A stretch of DNA of 64,000 bases from assembly GCF_029962485.1 (NCBI RefSeq), contig NZ_CP073637.1, forward strand, positions 434,001-498,000. The letters are read 5' to 3'. This document shows positions 55,189-64,000 of this stretch, one piece after another; position 1 is the first letter of the stretch; every line of letters begins with the position of its first letter. This DNA comes from Burkholderia cepacia. GTDB taxonomy: Bacteria > Pseudomonadota > Gammaproteobacteria > Burkholderiales > Burkholderiaceae. A program made the translations under genes and the position numbers. The notes beneath the pieces were generated by a model. The model had not been told where the DNA came from. It saw only the letters and a program-made list of their open reading frames with translations, and searched no databases.

Positions 55189-56577
55189 ATGAGTGGAAGC
55201 AATACAGGCCTCGGCACGGGCCTGAAGCAGCGTCACGTGACGATGATGTCGATTGCCGGCGTCATCGGCGCGGGCTTGTTCGTCGGCTCCGGCCACGCGA
55301 TCGCGGAAGCCGGTCCGGCATCGATACTCGCGTATGCGATCGCGGGCGTACTGGTCGTGCTGGTGATGCGCATGCTCGGCGAAATGGCCGTCGCGCATCC
55401 GGACAGCGGGTCGTTCTCTACCTATGCCGATCGCGCGATCGGCCATTGGGCCGGCTTCTCGATCGGCTGGCTGTACTGGTGGTTCTGGGTGCTCGTGATC
55501 CCGATCGAGGCGACGGCCGCCGCGACCATCCTCAACGCCTGGTTCCCTGGCATTGCGACCTGGATCTTCGCGCTCGGCATCACGCTGCTGCTCACCATCA
55601 CCAACCTCTTCTCCGTCAAGAACTACGGAGAATTCGAGTTCTGGTTCGCGCTGATCAAGGTCGTCGCGATCGTCGTGTTCCTGTGCATCGGCGGCGCGGC
55701 GATCGTCGGAATCGTCCCGGCACCGGCCGTCTCGGGCGTATCGAACCTGTTCGCGCATCAGGGCTTCATGCCGAACGGCGCCGGCGCGGTACTGGCGGCA
55801 ATGCTCACGACGATGTTCTCGTTCCTCGGCACCGAGATCGTGACGATCGCGGCCGCCGAATCCGACAATCCGCAACGCCAGATCGTGCGTGCGACGAACT
55901 CGGTCATCTGGCGTATCACGCTGTTCTATCTCGGCTCGATCCTGATCGTCGCGGCCATCGTGCCGTGGAACGACCCGCTGCTGCCGAAGCACGGCTCGTA
56001 TCAGCGCGCGATGGAACTGATCGGCATCCCGAATGCGAAGGCGATCATCGACGTGATCGTGCTCGTGTCGGTCGCGAGCTGCCTGAATTCGGCGCTGTAC
56101 ACGGCGTCGCGGATGCTGTTCTCGCTGTCGAAGCGCAAGGACGCGCCGGCTTTCCTGCATCGCACCGATTCGACCGGCACGCCGCGCGCGGCCGTGCTCG
56201 CGTCGACCGCATTCGGCTTCGTGACCGTGATCGCGAACTACCTGATGCCGGAACAGGTGTTCGGCTTCCTGCTCGCGACGTCGGGCGCGATCGCGCTGCT
56301 CGTGTATCTGGTGATCGCGATCTCGCAACTGCGGATGCGCAGGACGCTCGAATCGACCGGCGCCGACCTGACGCTGCGGATGTGGCTGTTCCCGTGGCTC
56401 ACGTGGGCGGTGATCCTGTTCATCTGCGGCACGCTGACCGTGATGTTCATCAGCGAGGATCACCGGATGGAAGTCGGTGCGACGGCCGTGCTGGCGTTGA
56501 TCGTGCTGCTCGCGTCGTGGCTGAACAAGCGCGGTCGCGATGCACGGGCGAGCGCGGGGCGGCGGGTGTCGGCGTAA
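55189..56577 (+). CDS. gabP: GABA permease (GabP-like), APC family
   Basis: This is a 462-residue amino-acid permease with twelve hydrophobic segments. The N-terminal HVTMMSIAGVIGAGLFVGSG and the run SFSTYADRAIGHWAGFSIGWLYWWFWVLVIP follow E. coli GabP closely, as do VKNYGEFEFWFALIKV and IVRATNSVIWRI, so 4-aminobutyrate is the likely substrate, with proline or related permeases as alternatives. GGAGAGAGA precedes ATG 55189. A terminator follows at 56618. Confidence 0.86.
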   Translation: MSGSNTGLGTGLKQRHVTMMSIAGVIGAGLFVGSGHAIAEAGPASILAYAIAGVLVVLVMRMLGEMAVAHPDSGSFSTYADRAIGHWAGFSIGWLYWWFWVLVIPIEATAAATILNAWFPGIATWIFALGITLLLTITNLFSVKNYGEFEFWFALIKVVAIVVFLCIGGAAIVGIVPAPAVSGVSNLFAHQGFMPNGAGAVLAAMLTTMFSFLGTEIVTIAAAESDNPQRQIVRATNSVIWRITLFYLGSILIVAAIVPWNDPLLPKHGSYQRAMELIGIPNAKAIIDVIVLVSVASCLNSALYTASRMLFSLSKRKDAPAFLHRTDSTGTPRAAVLASTAFGFVTVIANYLMPEQVFGFLLATSGAIALLVYLVIAISQLRMRRTLESTGADLTLRMWLFPWLTWAVILFICGTLTVMFISEDHRMEVGATAVLALIVLLASWLNKRGRDARASAGRRVSA

Positions 56578-56617
56578 TGCAGTAACGTGACGGCGGGGCG
56601 GGGCGCCCCGGTCATGA

Positions 56618-56655
56618 AAAATGGCCCGATCGGCGTTTGCCGGTCGGGCCATTTG
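56618..56655 (+). terminator. Intrinsic terminator after gabP
   Basis: A 15-bp stem with one G-U pair is flanked by AAAA on the left and ATTTGTCTTT on the right, about 40 nt after the gabP stop. Confidence 0.75.
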
Positions 56656-56745
56656 TCTTTCGAGACGCGCGAATGCAGGCTGCCGCGCGACGATGGGCAC
56701 GCCGTCTGCCGGAACGATCGTCGCCTATACTTCACGAGAAGAAAA

Positions 56746-57960
56746 ATGGCGGGGTGGGCGATGGGGACGGTGCATAGATCGGGCGGCCGTGCGGCTGACG
56801 CGCGACGCCTCGGTACGTACGCGGCGGCGATACTCGCACTGCAGATCGTCATCCTGGCCGTCTGGGTGCTCAGATACTACGGCTGGCACGATCGTGCATC
56901 CCCGATGGTCGGATCGGACTTCGCGGTATTCTGGACGGCGGCCCGCGTGGCGATCGAACACGGCGCTGCGGCCATCTTCTCGCCCCGGTTGATGCAGCCG
57001 ATCGAAGCCGCACTGCGGCCGCTCGCCGATTTCACCCCATGGCCGTATCCGCCGACCTTCCTGCTCGTCGTCATCCCGTTCGGTCTCATCCCGTTCGCCG
57101 CCGCGCTCGAGATGTTCGGCGTGCTGCAGATCGCCTGCTATGCGGCGGTCATGGCGCGGCTGGTACGCCCGCTCGACGGGCAGTCGCGCATTGCAATCGC
57201 CTCATTTCCCGGACTGATCGGCGCGGCACTCACCATGCAGAATTCCTTCATGACCGTGGCCGCCGCCGCCGCCGCGCTCATGCTGCTCGAATCCAGCCCG
57301 GTCGTCGCGGGCGCGTGCATCGCCGTTCTGGCTGTGAAGCCGCAGTTCGGCATCCTGTTTCCGCTGGCACTTGTCTGTGGGCGGTACTGGAAGGCATTGA
57401 TTTCGGCCGCCGCGTTCAGTGCCGGTATCGTCGTGGTGTCGGTGGCTGCGTTCGGCGTGCGAGCATGGACCGCGTTCTTTGCGTTCATGCCTGAATTCCA
57501 CCGCAACGTGGTCGAGTACGGCGACACGTTCCGGCGGGGCATGCCGTCGACGATGTCGCTCGCCCGGGCGGCCGGGCTGCCTGTCGGACCCGCCTACGGC
57601 GTGCATGCGGTCGTCGCGATTCTGGCGGTCGCGGCGGTCGCCAGTGTGTGGATGCGCCGCTCGCGCTTCGAGCTCCGCGCGGCCGCGTTGGCTGCCGGTA
57701 CGCTGCTCGTACAGCCTTACTACATGTATTACGACCTGCTCTGGTTGGTGCTGCCGATCGCATGCCTGATGCTGGACGCGCGGAATGTCCGGTTGCGCCG
57801 ATCCGAGGTCGTGGTCGTCGTGCTGGCATGGGCCGCGCCCGCGCAGGCGTTCATCGCGGTGATTACCGGCGTGGGGTGGCCGGTCGCGTCGGTGATCCTG
57901 ATCGCGTTGCTCGCGACGATCGTGCGTCGGAGCGGTGCGCCGGAGGCGGTGGCGGTGTAG
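56746..57960 (+). CDS. DUF2029/GT87-like polytopic membrane protein
   Basis: This is a 404-residue membrane protein with about ten hydrophobic segments, matching the GT87 (DUF2029) mannosyltransferase-like group. The first periplasmic loop has SDFAVFWTAARVAIEHGAAAIF, where an acidic residue pair after the first helix is typical of GT-C enzymes. Then come FTPWPYPPTFLLVVIPFGL and LAVKPQFGILFPLALV. Donor and acceptor are unknown; a polyprenyl-phosphate sugar donor is the family expectation. The start is either ATG 56746 (after GAGAAGA) or ATG 56761. Confidence 0.75.
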   Translation: MAGWAMGTVHRSGGRAADARRLGTYAAAILALQIVILAVWVLRYYGWHDRASPMVGSDFAVFWTAARVAIEHGAAAIFSPRLMQPIEAALRPLADFTPWPYPPTFLLVVIPFGLIPFAAALEMFGVLQIACYAAVMARLVRPLDGQSRIAIASFPGLIGAALTMQNSFMTVAAAAAALMLLESSPVVAGACIAVLAVKPQFGILFPLALVCGRYWKALISAAAFSAGIVVVSVAAFGVRAWTAFFAFMPEFHRNVVEYGDTFRRGMPSTMSLARAAGLPVGPAYGVHAVVAILAVAAVASVWMRRSRFELRAAALAAGTLLVQPYYMYYDLLWLVLPIACLMLDARNVRLRRSEVVVVVLAWAAPAQAFIAVITGVGWPVASVILIALLATIVRRSGAPEAVAV

Positions 57961-58464
57961 CGGTTGCTTGGCGTGCCTGAAACAAGACGATCATCGACGA
58001 TGATTGTGCCCGAGGCGTGAATATCGCCTGACCGGGGCGTGCCGGCCAGCCCATGTTTATTGTCGAAATGAGCGGATGTCGCCGGTGTCGACGAGAGGGT
58101 ATCGACATACGAGGACGAAGAATCGAACTCGTCTGATTTCACTGTCGACAACATCTTCATACATAGGTCACTTCGACAGCCGGAGTGCCCGGAAAACTGC
58201 GATGACCGAGCAATCGGTCACGTCGGCATGTTCCGCCGCATGCATGCCCCGCTGTGGCCGGAACTCACTAGAGGATTGCGGAGTTGACGCTCCGGCATGC
58301 TTGCATCCTCGTATCAGGAGACCAGGGTGAACGATTCGACAGGCATGAAGGTGCGCTTCAACGCCGTCAGAAACGAAGCGAACGAGACCGCGCATCGCTT
58401 TACCATCTCACGAAAAGAAAAAGCCCGCAGCGGCGGGCTTTTTCTCGAGATCTCGACGTAACGC
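57961..58464. other. Gene-free region between GT87-like gene and ychF
   Basis: In about 500 nt I found no supported gene. The composition is less G+C-rich than the neighbours, and all frames are short or lack a ribosome site. The only clear element is the terminator at 58417-58444. Confidence 0.5.
58417..58444. terminator. Intrinsic terminator after ychF
   Basis: An 8-bp stem (58421-58428 and 58433-58440) with a 4-nt loop is flanked by AAAGAAA and TTTTTCT. It ends the minus-strand ychF transcript and would also stop plus-strand readthrough. Confidence 0.8.
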
Positions 58465-59559
58465 TCAGACGTTGAACAGGAAGTTCATCACGTCGCCGTC
58501 GTGCACCACATATTCCTTCCCTTCCGCACGCATCTTGCCGGCTTCCTTCGCACCCTGTTCGCCCTTGTACGAGACGAAGTCGTCGAACGCGATCGTCTGC
58601 GCGCGGATGAAGCCGCGCTCGAAGTCGGTGTGGATCACGCCGGCCGCTTGCGGAGCCGTATCGCCGATGTGGATCGTCCATGCGCGCACTTCCTTCACGC
58701 CCGCGGTGAAGTAGGTCTGCAGGCCGAGCAGCTTGAAGCCCGCGCGGATCACGCGGTCGAGGCCCGGCTCTTCCATGCCCATGTCGGCGAGGAACGCTTC
58801 CTTGTCCGCATCGTCGAGATCGGCGATTTCCGCCTCGATCGCCGCGCACACGGCGACTACCGGCGCGTTCTCGCTTTCCGCGTACTTGCGCACTGCATCG
58901 AGGTGCGGGTTGTTCTCGAAACCGTCGTCCTTCACGTTGGCGACGTACATCGCCGGCTTCGCGGTGATCAGGCAGAACGGCTTGATCAGCGCCTCTTCGT
59001 CTTCCGACAGCACGAGGCCGCGCACGGCCTTGCCCTGGTCGAGCTGCGCCTGCACTTTCTCGAGCACCGCGACGAGCTTTGCCGCTTCCTTGTCGTTACC
59101 CGACTTCGCTGACTTCGAGTAGCGCGTGAGCGCCTTCTCGACGGTGCCGAGGTCGGCCAGCGCGAGTTCGGTGTTGATCACTTCGATGTCGTCGATCGGG
59201 CTGACCTTGCCGGCGACGTGAATGACGTTCTCGTCCTCGAAGCAGCGCACGACGTGCGTGATCGCATCGGTTTCGCGGATGTTCGCGAGGAACTGGTTGC
59301 CGAGGCCTTCACCCTTGCTCGCGCCCGCGACGAGGCCCGCGATGTCGACGAATTCGACGACGGCCGGCACGACACGCTCCGGCTTGACGATCTCGGAGAG
59401 CGCCTTCAGGCGCGTATCGGGCACTTCGACGATGCCGACGTTCGGCTCGATCGTGCAGAACGGGTAGTTCTCGGCGGCGATGCCGGCCTTGGTCAGCGCA
59501 TTGAACAGGGTGGACTTGCCGACGTTGGGCAAGCCGACGATGCCGCATTTGAGACTCAT
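58465..59559 (-). CDS. ychF: YchF/OLA1 redox-regulated ATPase
   Basis: This is a 364-residue P-loop protein of the Obg family that prefers ATP. G1 is GLPNVGKST (about 9-17). The G3-like region [24 protein letters not shown] follows. A coiled-coil insertion lies at about 130-200, and a C-terminal TGS domain ends [13 protein letters not shown]. It associates with the ribosome and is linked to stress responses. The start at 59559 ([14 protein letters not shown]) is the family N-terminus. A much longer in-frame extension upstream is not real. Confidence 0.95.
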   Translation of the reverse strand: MSLKCGIVGLPNVGKSTLFNALTKAGIAAENYPFCTIEPNVGIVEVPDTRLKALSEIVKPERVVPAVVEFVDIAGLVAGASKGEGLGNQFLANIRETDAITHVVRCFEDENVIHVAGKVSPIDDIEVINTELALADLGTVEKALTRYSKSAKSGNDKEAAKLVAVLEKVQAQLDQGKAVRGLVLSEDEEALIKPFCLITAKPAMYVANVKDDGFENNPHLDAVRKYAESENAPVVAVCAAIEAEIADLDDADKEAFLADMGMEEPGLDRVIRAGFKLLGLQTYFTAGVKEVRAWTIHIGDTAPQAAGVIHTDFERGFIRAQTIAFDDFVSYKGEQGAKEAGKMRAEGKEYVVHDGDVMNFLFNV

Positions 59560-59801
59560 GGAATCCTTCGGACGGGTAAGGCGGCGCGGCCGGACAGGGC
59601 ACGGCGGCGCGGGAAAAAAGGGCGGCCGGCGCGTGGAGCGCGGCGGGCCGACGGTCAAAGACGCTATTGTACCGTGCCGACGCCCCGGATTCCGGGGTTG
59701 CGCCGAATGGCCGATGCGGCGGGCCGCCGCGCCTCGTCGGCCGCCTGCGATTCTGCTGATTTCCCGCAAAGTCCGGCCGCGTAAGGGTTTGGCCCCGCGG
59801 C

Positions 59802-59807
59802 TATAAT
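59802..59807 (+). promoter_or_regulatory. TATAAT box at the start of the UbiH-family gene
   Basis: A perfect TATAAT lies only 7 nt before the preferred start codon (59815) and overlaps the alternative ATG at 59806. The -35 region is weak. If used, transcription would begin at or next to the ATG, giving a leaderless mRNA. Confidence 0.5.
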
Positions 59808-59814
59808 GCCCGCC

Positions 59815-60984
59815 ATGACTGCCCACCACACCTTCGACGTCGCCGTGGTCGGCGGCGGGCTCGTCGGCAAGACGGCCGCGCTCGCGCTGACCCAGTCCGG
59901 CTACAAGACAGCCTTGCTTGCCCAGCCGGCCACGCCGCGCCCCGCCGATCTCGCGTTCGACACGCGCGTCTACGCGCTGTCCTCCAGTTCGCAAGCACTG
60001 CTCGAGCGGCTGCGGGTCTGGCAGGCACTCGACCACAGCCGGCTCGCGCCCGCCTACGACATGCGCGTGTACGGCGATGCGCATGCGGAACTGCATTTCT
60101 CCGCATACCAGGCCTCCGTGCCGCAGCTCGCGTGGATCGCCGAATCGTCGCTGGTCGAGACGTCGCTCGACGCCGCGCTGCGGTTCCAGCCGAACCTCAC
60201 ATGGTTCGATGCGCGCGCGCAGGGCTTCGACGTGCGTGCCGACGCGGCCGTGCTCACGCTGTCGTCGGGGCAGGTGCTCGAAGCCGACCTGATCGTCGGC
60301 GCCGACGGCGCGCATTCGTGGGTGCGTTCCCAAATGGGGGCCAAGGTCGAGCGGCGCGATTACCGGCAGACGGGCGTCGTCGCGAACTTCAAGGCATCGC
60401 TGCCGCACCGCGAGACGGCCTATCAGTGGTTCCACGAAGGCGAGATCGTCGCGCTGCTGCCGCTGCCGGACGGCCACGTGTCGCTCGTATGGTCCGCGCA
60501 CACCGCGCATGCCGATGAATTGCTCGCACTCGATCCGGCGCAGCTCGCGGCCGAGGTCGAGCGCGTGTCGCACGGCCAGGTCGGCACGCTCGAATGCGTG
60601 ACGCCGGCCGCCGGTTTTCCGCTGGCGCTGCAAACGGTCGACAAGCTGATCGCGCCGCGCGTCGCGCTGGTCGGCGATGCCGCACACCTGATCCACCCGC
60701 TTGCGGGGCAGGGGATGAACCTCGGGCTGCGCGACGTCGCGGCGCTCGCCGACGCGATCGCGGGCAAGGAAAGCTTCCGCAACCTCGGCGATACGGTGCT
60801 GCTGCGCCGCTACGAGCGTTCGCGCCGCGAGGACATCCGCGCGCTGATGGTCGCGACCGACGGCCTGCAGCGTCTGTTCGCGGTGCCGGGCTCGCTCGCG
60901 AAGGCGGTACGCAATGCGGGCATGGCCTTCGTCGGCGCGCAGCCGCTCGTGAAGCGCTGGCTCGTGTCGGCCGCGCTCGGCTGA
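59815..60984 (+). CDS. UbiH/UbiF/VisC-family FAD-dependent hydroxylase
   Basis: This is a flavin monooxygenase of 389 residues from ATG 59815 (392 from 59806). The dinucleotide motif [18 protein letters not shown] is at the N-terminus, the DG motif in [12 protein letters not shown] near the middle, and the second FAD motif [25 protein letters not shown] at about 290-314. This set marks the ubiquinone-ring hydroxylases UbiH, UbiF, UbiI and relatives. Which ring position it hydroxylates cannot be decided here. ubiX in the same window fits a ubiquinone role but is far away. Confidence 0.88.
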   Translation: MTAHHTFDVAVVGGGLVGKTAALALTQSGYKTALLAQPATPRPADLAFDTRVYALSSSSQALLERLRVWQALDHSRLAPAYDMRVYGDAHAELHFSAYQASVPQLAWIAESSLVETSLDAALRFQPNLTWFDARAQGFDVRADAAVLTLSSGQVLEADLIVGADGAHSWVRSQMGAKVERRDYRQTGVVANFKASLPHRETAYQWFHEGEIVALLPLPDGHVSLVWSAHTAHADELLALDPAQLAAEVERVSHGQVGTLECVTPAAGFPLALQTVDKLIAPRVALVGDAAHLIHPLAGQGMNLGLRDVAALADAIAGKESFRNLGDTVLLRRYERSRREDIRALMVATDGLQRLFAVPGSLAKAVRNAGMAFVGAQPLVKRWLVSAALG

Positions 60985-61074
60985 GCGAACCTTCGGCTGT
61001 TTCGCCGGTCGGACTCCGTTCCGTTACGGCGTACACTGTGCCGTGCATACCGATTGAGCTGAAGGAAGATTTCG

Positions 61075-61803
61075 ATGAAAAAAACGATCCGCATCGCGTC
61101 GCTGGCGCTGGCCGTCACGATGGCGACGCTCGGCTGCACCGCGCAGGCCGACCAGACCACCGACAAGTTGAAGGCAACGCTGCAAGCGCGTCTCGGTAAC
61201 GACGCACCGATCAAGAGCGTGTCGAAATCGCCGGTCGCCGGCCTCTACGAAGTGAACCTCGGCACGCAGATCATCTATAGCGACGCGGCGGGCGACTACG
61301 TGCTGCTCGGCGATCTCGTCGACACCAAGACGCACAAGAACCTGACCGACGCCCGCCTGTCCGAAATCAACAAGATCGATTTCGCGAGCCTGCCGTTCGC
61401 GAATGCGATCAAGGTCGTCAAGGGCAACGGCGCACGCAAGATCGCGGTGTTCTCCGATCCGAACTGCCCGTACTGCAAGAAGCTCGAGACGACGCTGCAG
61501 TCGGTCGACAACGTCACCGTCTACACGTTCCTGTACCCGGTGCTGTCGCCGGATTCGACCGTGAAGTCGAAGGCGATCTGGTGCGCGACCGACCGTGCGA
61601 AGACGTGGGAAGGCTGGATGCTCGACCACCGTGCGCCGTCCGGCGCCGGCACCTGCGATACCAGCGCGCTCGACAAGAACCTCGCGCTCGGCCGCGGGAT
61701 GAACGTCACGGGCACGCCGACGATCTTCCTGCCGGATGGCCGCCGTCTGCCGGGCGCAGTCTCGGCCGACCAGCTCAATCAGGCGCTCGCCTCGAGCAAG
61801 TAA
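61075..61803 (+). CDS. dsbC: DsbC-family thiol:disulfide interchange protein
   Basis: This is a 242-residue periplasmic protein. The signal peptide is at about 1-25 (with a Cys at 20, but the TLGC context and the AQADQ that follows fit cleavage after AQA better than lipidation). The N-terminal DsbC dimerisation domain is at about 26-95 and the thioredoxin fold carries CPYC at 131-134, with the cis-Pro loop GTPTIFL near 215. A second Cys pair (CATDRA...TCDTS) is present as in E. coli DsbC. It isomerises wrong disulfides. GGAAG lies before the ATG. Confidence 0.88.
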   Translation: MKKTIRIASLALAVTMATLGCTAQADQTTDKLKATLQARLGNDAPIKSVSKSPVAGLYEVNLGTQIIYSDAAGDYVLLGDLVDTKTHKNLTDARLSEINKIDFASLPFANAIKVVKGNGARKIAVFSDPNCPYCKKLETTLQSVDNVTVYTFLYPVLSPDSTVKSKAIWCATDRAKTWEGWMLDHRAPSGAGTCDTSALDKNLALGRGMNVTGTPTIFLPDGRRLPGAVSADQLNQALASSK

Positions 61804-61908
61804 CCGACCACACGCCGGGCACATGGCCCGGCCAGCGAGGGGCGCCCGCATGATCTGCCGGCGCCTCTCTTCGTTTTCGCCGCCGTATTCGACCGACCGA
61901 TTGCCACG

Positions 61909-63708
61909 ATGACCCAGCCAATCCGCTATTCGATTGTCCCGAAAGATCTTGCCGCGCACCTGTTCGAAGTATCGGTGACGGTCGCCGATCCCGATCCCGA
62001 GGGCCAGCGCTTCTCGCTGCCGGTGTGGATTCCGGGCAGCTACCTCGTGCGCGAGTTCGCGCGCAACATCGTGACGCTCGGTGCGTTCAACGATGCGGGC
62101 CGCAAGGTGCGCATCGCGAAGACCGACAAGCACACGTGGCAAGCCGCGCCCGTGACGGGCGCGCTGACGCTGCGCTACGACGTGTATGCGTGGGATCTGT
62201 CGGTGCGTTCCGCGTATCTCGACGAATCGGGCGGCTTCTTCAACGCGACGGCCGTGTTCCTGAGCGTCGCCGGTCGCGAGGATGCGCCGTGCGAAGTCGA
62301 CATCGCGAAACCGGCCGGCGCGGCGTTCCGCACGTGGCGCGTCGGCACCGCGCTGCCCGAAGCGCGCGGCACGAAGCGCTACGGTTTCGGTGCGTATCGC
62401 GCAGCGAACTACGATGAGTTGTCCGACCATCCTGTGACGATCGGCGAATTCGCGCTCGCGACGTTCGACGCGCATGGCGTGCCGCACGACATCGTGATCG
62501 CCGGGCGCGTGACGCAGCTCGACATGGAGCGGCTGCGTACCGACCTGAAGCGCGTATGCGAAGCGCAGATCGCGCTGTTCGAGCCGAAGTCGAAGAAGGC
62601 GCCGATGGATCGCTACGTGTTCATGACGCTCGCGGTCAGTGACGGTTACGGCGGTCTCGAGCATCGTGCGTCGACCGCGCTGATCTGCAATCGCACCGAC
62701 CTGCCGGTGAAGGGGCGCCCGGAAACGACGGAAGGCTATCGCACGTATCTCGGCCTCTGCAGCCACGAGTATTTCCACACGTGGAACGTGAAGCGCATCA
62801 AGCCGGCGGCGTTCGTGCCGTACGACCTGACGCGCGAGAACTACACGTCGCTGCTGTGGCTGTTCGAGGGCTTCACGTCGTATTACGACGACCTGATGCT
62901 GGTGCGCAGCGGGTTGATGTCGCAGGACGAATATTTCGCGGCGCTGGGCCGCACGGTCGGCGGCGTGCTGCGCGGCACGGGCCGGCTCAAGCAGAGCGTC
63001 GCGGATAGCTCGTTCGACGCATGGATCAAGTACTACCGCCAGGACGAGAACGCGACCAACGCGATCGTCAGCTATTACACGAAGGGGTCGCTCGTCGCGC
63101 TCGCGTTCGATCTCGCGATTCGCGCGCAGACGCGCAACCGGAAGTCGCTCGACGACGTGATGCGCCTGCTGTGGCAACGCTACGGTCGCGATTTCTACCG
63201 CGGCAAGCAGGCGGGTGTCGAGGAAAACGAAGTCGACGCACTGATCGAGGAAGCGACGGGCGTCGCGCTCGGCCGCCTGTTCACCGACGCCGTGCATGGC
63301 ACCCGCGACCTGCCGCTCGCCGAGCTGCTCGCGCCGTTCGGCGTGACGCTCGCACCCGATGTCGCGAACGGCGCGGCCGCGAAGCCGACGATCGGCGCGC
63401 GTCTGCGCGGCGGCGCGGACTGCACGTTCGCGGCGGTCTACGAAGGTGGCGCCGCGCATCGCGCGGGGTTGTCGGCCGGCGACACGCTGATCGCGGTCGA
63501 CGGGCTGCGCGTGACGGGCACGAACCTCGATGCGCTGCTCGCGCGCTACCGGCCGGGCGACAAGGTCGAGGTTCACGCGTTTCGCCGCGACGAGCTGCGC
63601 ACCGCGAAGCTGAAGCTCGATGGCCCGGAAGTCACGCGCTACCGGCTGACGGCGACTGCGAAGCCGGCCGCGGTCTCGAAGGCCCGGGAAGCCTGGCTGA
63701 AGGGTTGA
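61909..63708 (+). CDS. M61-family peptidase with PDZ domain (glycyl aminopeptidase-like)
   Basis: This is a 599-residue metallopeptidase. The N-terminal beta domain (about 5-180) is followed by the M61 catalytic domain with HEYFH at 286-290 (in GLCSHEYFHTWNVKRIKP) and the third ligand Glu near 320 in WLFEGFTSYYDDL. A C-terminal PDZ domain (about 490-570; GGAAHRAGLSAGDTLIAVDGLRV) completes it. Relatives are Sphingomonas glycyl aminopeptidases. No signal peptide is visible, so it is probably cytoplasmic. Confidence 0.9.
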   Translation: MTQPIRYSIVPKDLAAHLFEVSVTVADPDPEGQRFSLPVWIPGSYLVREFARNIVTLGAFNDAGRKVRIAKTDKHTWQAAPVTGALTLRYDVYAWDLSVRSAYLDESGGFFNATAVFLSVAGREDAPCEVDIAKPAGAAFRTWRVGTALPEARGTKRYGFGAYRAANYDELSDHPVTIGEFALATFDAHGVPHDIVIAGRVTQLDMERLRTDLKRVCEAQIALFEPKSKKAPMDRYVFMTLAVSDGYGGLEHRASTALICNRTDLPVKGRPETTEGYRTYLGLCSHEYFHTWNVKRIKPAAFVPYDLTRENYTSLLWLFEGFTSYYDDLMLVRSGLMSQDEYFAALGRTVGGVLRGTGRLKQSVADSSFDAWIKYYRQDENATNAIVSYYTKGSLVALAFDLAIRAQTRNRKSLDDVMRLLWQRYGRDFYRGKQAGVEENEVDALIEEATGVALGRLFTDAVHGTRDLPLAELLAPFGVTLAPDVANGAAAKPTIGARLRGGADCTFAAVYEGGAAHRAGLSAGDTLIAVDGLRVTGTNLDALLARYRPGDKVEVHAFRRDELRTAKLKLDGPEVTRYRLTATAKPAAVSKAREAWLKG

Positions 63709-63855
63709 GCGTACTGAGGCGGGTATCGGGGCGCGATCAACGATTGTTCTGCTGCTGCAACAATCCGTCGCCCTGAACCCGCTTTTTCGCGGTCATGCGG
63801 CCACGCACAATGGGGTCACTCGCGCTACCGAAGCGCAACCCTACTGGAGCCTGAC

Positions 63856-64000
63856 ATGACGACCATTCTTCAAATCAATTCCGCTGCACGTTCGCAAGGT
63901 GCGCAATCCACGCTGCTGGCTAACGAACTGACGGCAAAGCTGCAACAATCGAACGCCGGCGCGAAGGTCGTGGTTCGCGACCTGCTGGCCGATGCGCTGC
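63856..64000 (+). CDS. azoR: AzoR, FMN-dependent NADH-azoreductase (N-terminal part)
   Basis: The gene runs off the window after 48 codons. The start [27 protein letters not shown] carries the flavodoxin-like FMN-phosphate loop ([12 protein letters not shown]), as in AzoR. These cytoplasmic enzymes reduce quinones and azo dyes with NADH. GGAG lies 8 nt before ATG 63856. The 147-nt gap before it holds nothing else I can name. Confidence 0.85.
   Translation, partial: MTTILQINSAARSQGAQSTLLANELTAKLQQSNAGAKVVVRDLLADAL

Noticed and set aside
59560..60696. Minus-strand extension of the ychF frame to 743 codons
   Set aside because: YchF proteins begin at MSLKCGIVG; the extension lies opposite the UbiH-family gene and has no similarity.
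61814..61832. Hairpin after dsbC as a terminator
   Set aside because: The 7-bp stem is not followed by a T run, so termination is not supported.
61024..63576. 850-codon minus-strand frame opposite dsbC and the M61 peptidase
   Set aside because: It crosses two real genes, has no signature and the same shadow composition.

Overview
The window is high-G+C DNA with gene order and protein sequences typical of a Burkholderia species, most likely chromosome 1 of a Burkholderia cepacia complex member. The assignment is from recognised sequences (type VI secretion proteins, DUF3304 lipoproteins, the hemA-prfA-prmC-grxD order), not from a database search. I saw no rRNA, tRNA, insertion sequence or CRISPR array.

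Region 1 (1-22993) is a type VI secretion system (T6SS) locus. On the plus strand: the end of tssF, then tssG, tssH (clpV) and tssA, followed by an effector cassette. The cassette holds vgrG, a DUF4123 adaptor, four tandem DUF3304 lipoproteins (candidate immunity proteins) and a Tle1-like lipase effector broken by two frameshifts. Facing it on the minus strand are an OmpA-family protein, tagF, tssM and an M15 peptidase (TagX/VanY-like). A divergent alanine-rich membrane protein closes the locus. The cassette is the most interesting part: its lipoprotein genes are mosaic copies, the overlap with the effector start codon is repeated three times, and the effector has Asp where the lipase nucleophile Ser is expected.

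Region 2 (23000-33300) is housekeeping and peripheral metabolism: a ZntB/CorA transporter, a 50-residue XapX protein, a quinone oxidoreductase with a divergent LysR regulator, a large M1 aminopeptidase lipoprotein, an AT-rich gap, a LEA-type lipoprotein, a YegP-like protein, two methyltransferases and a DUF1415 protein.

Region 3 (33300-41000) holds a TetR regulator divergent from an MFS transporter with a readable operator-promoter, then a nitroreductase, a short Hsp70-like protein, a cold-shock protein with a clear promoter and a leader of about 140 nt, an amino-acid permease and a LigB-type dioxygenase.

Region 4 (41000-46600) is a minus-strand cluster: an atypical response regulator, hemA, prfA, prmC, grxD and ubiX. 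These cover tetrapyrrole synthesis, translation termination, Fe-S handling and ubiquinone synthesis.

Region 5 (46600-64000) holds aminopeptidase P, isochorismatase and HAD hydrolases, EttA, a DUF3761 protein, a LysR/MFS divergent pair, a YjbR protein, GabP, a GT87-like membrane protein, YchF, a UbiH-family hydroxylase, a DsbC-like isomerase, an M61 peptidase and the start of an azoreductase gene.
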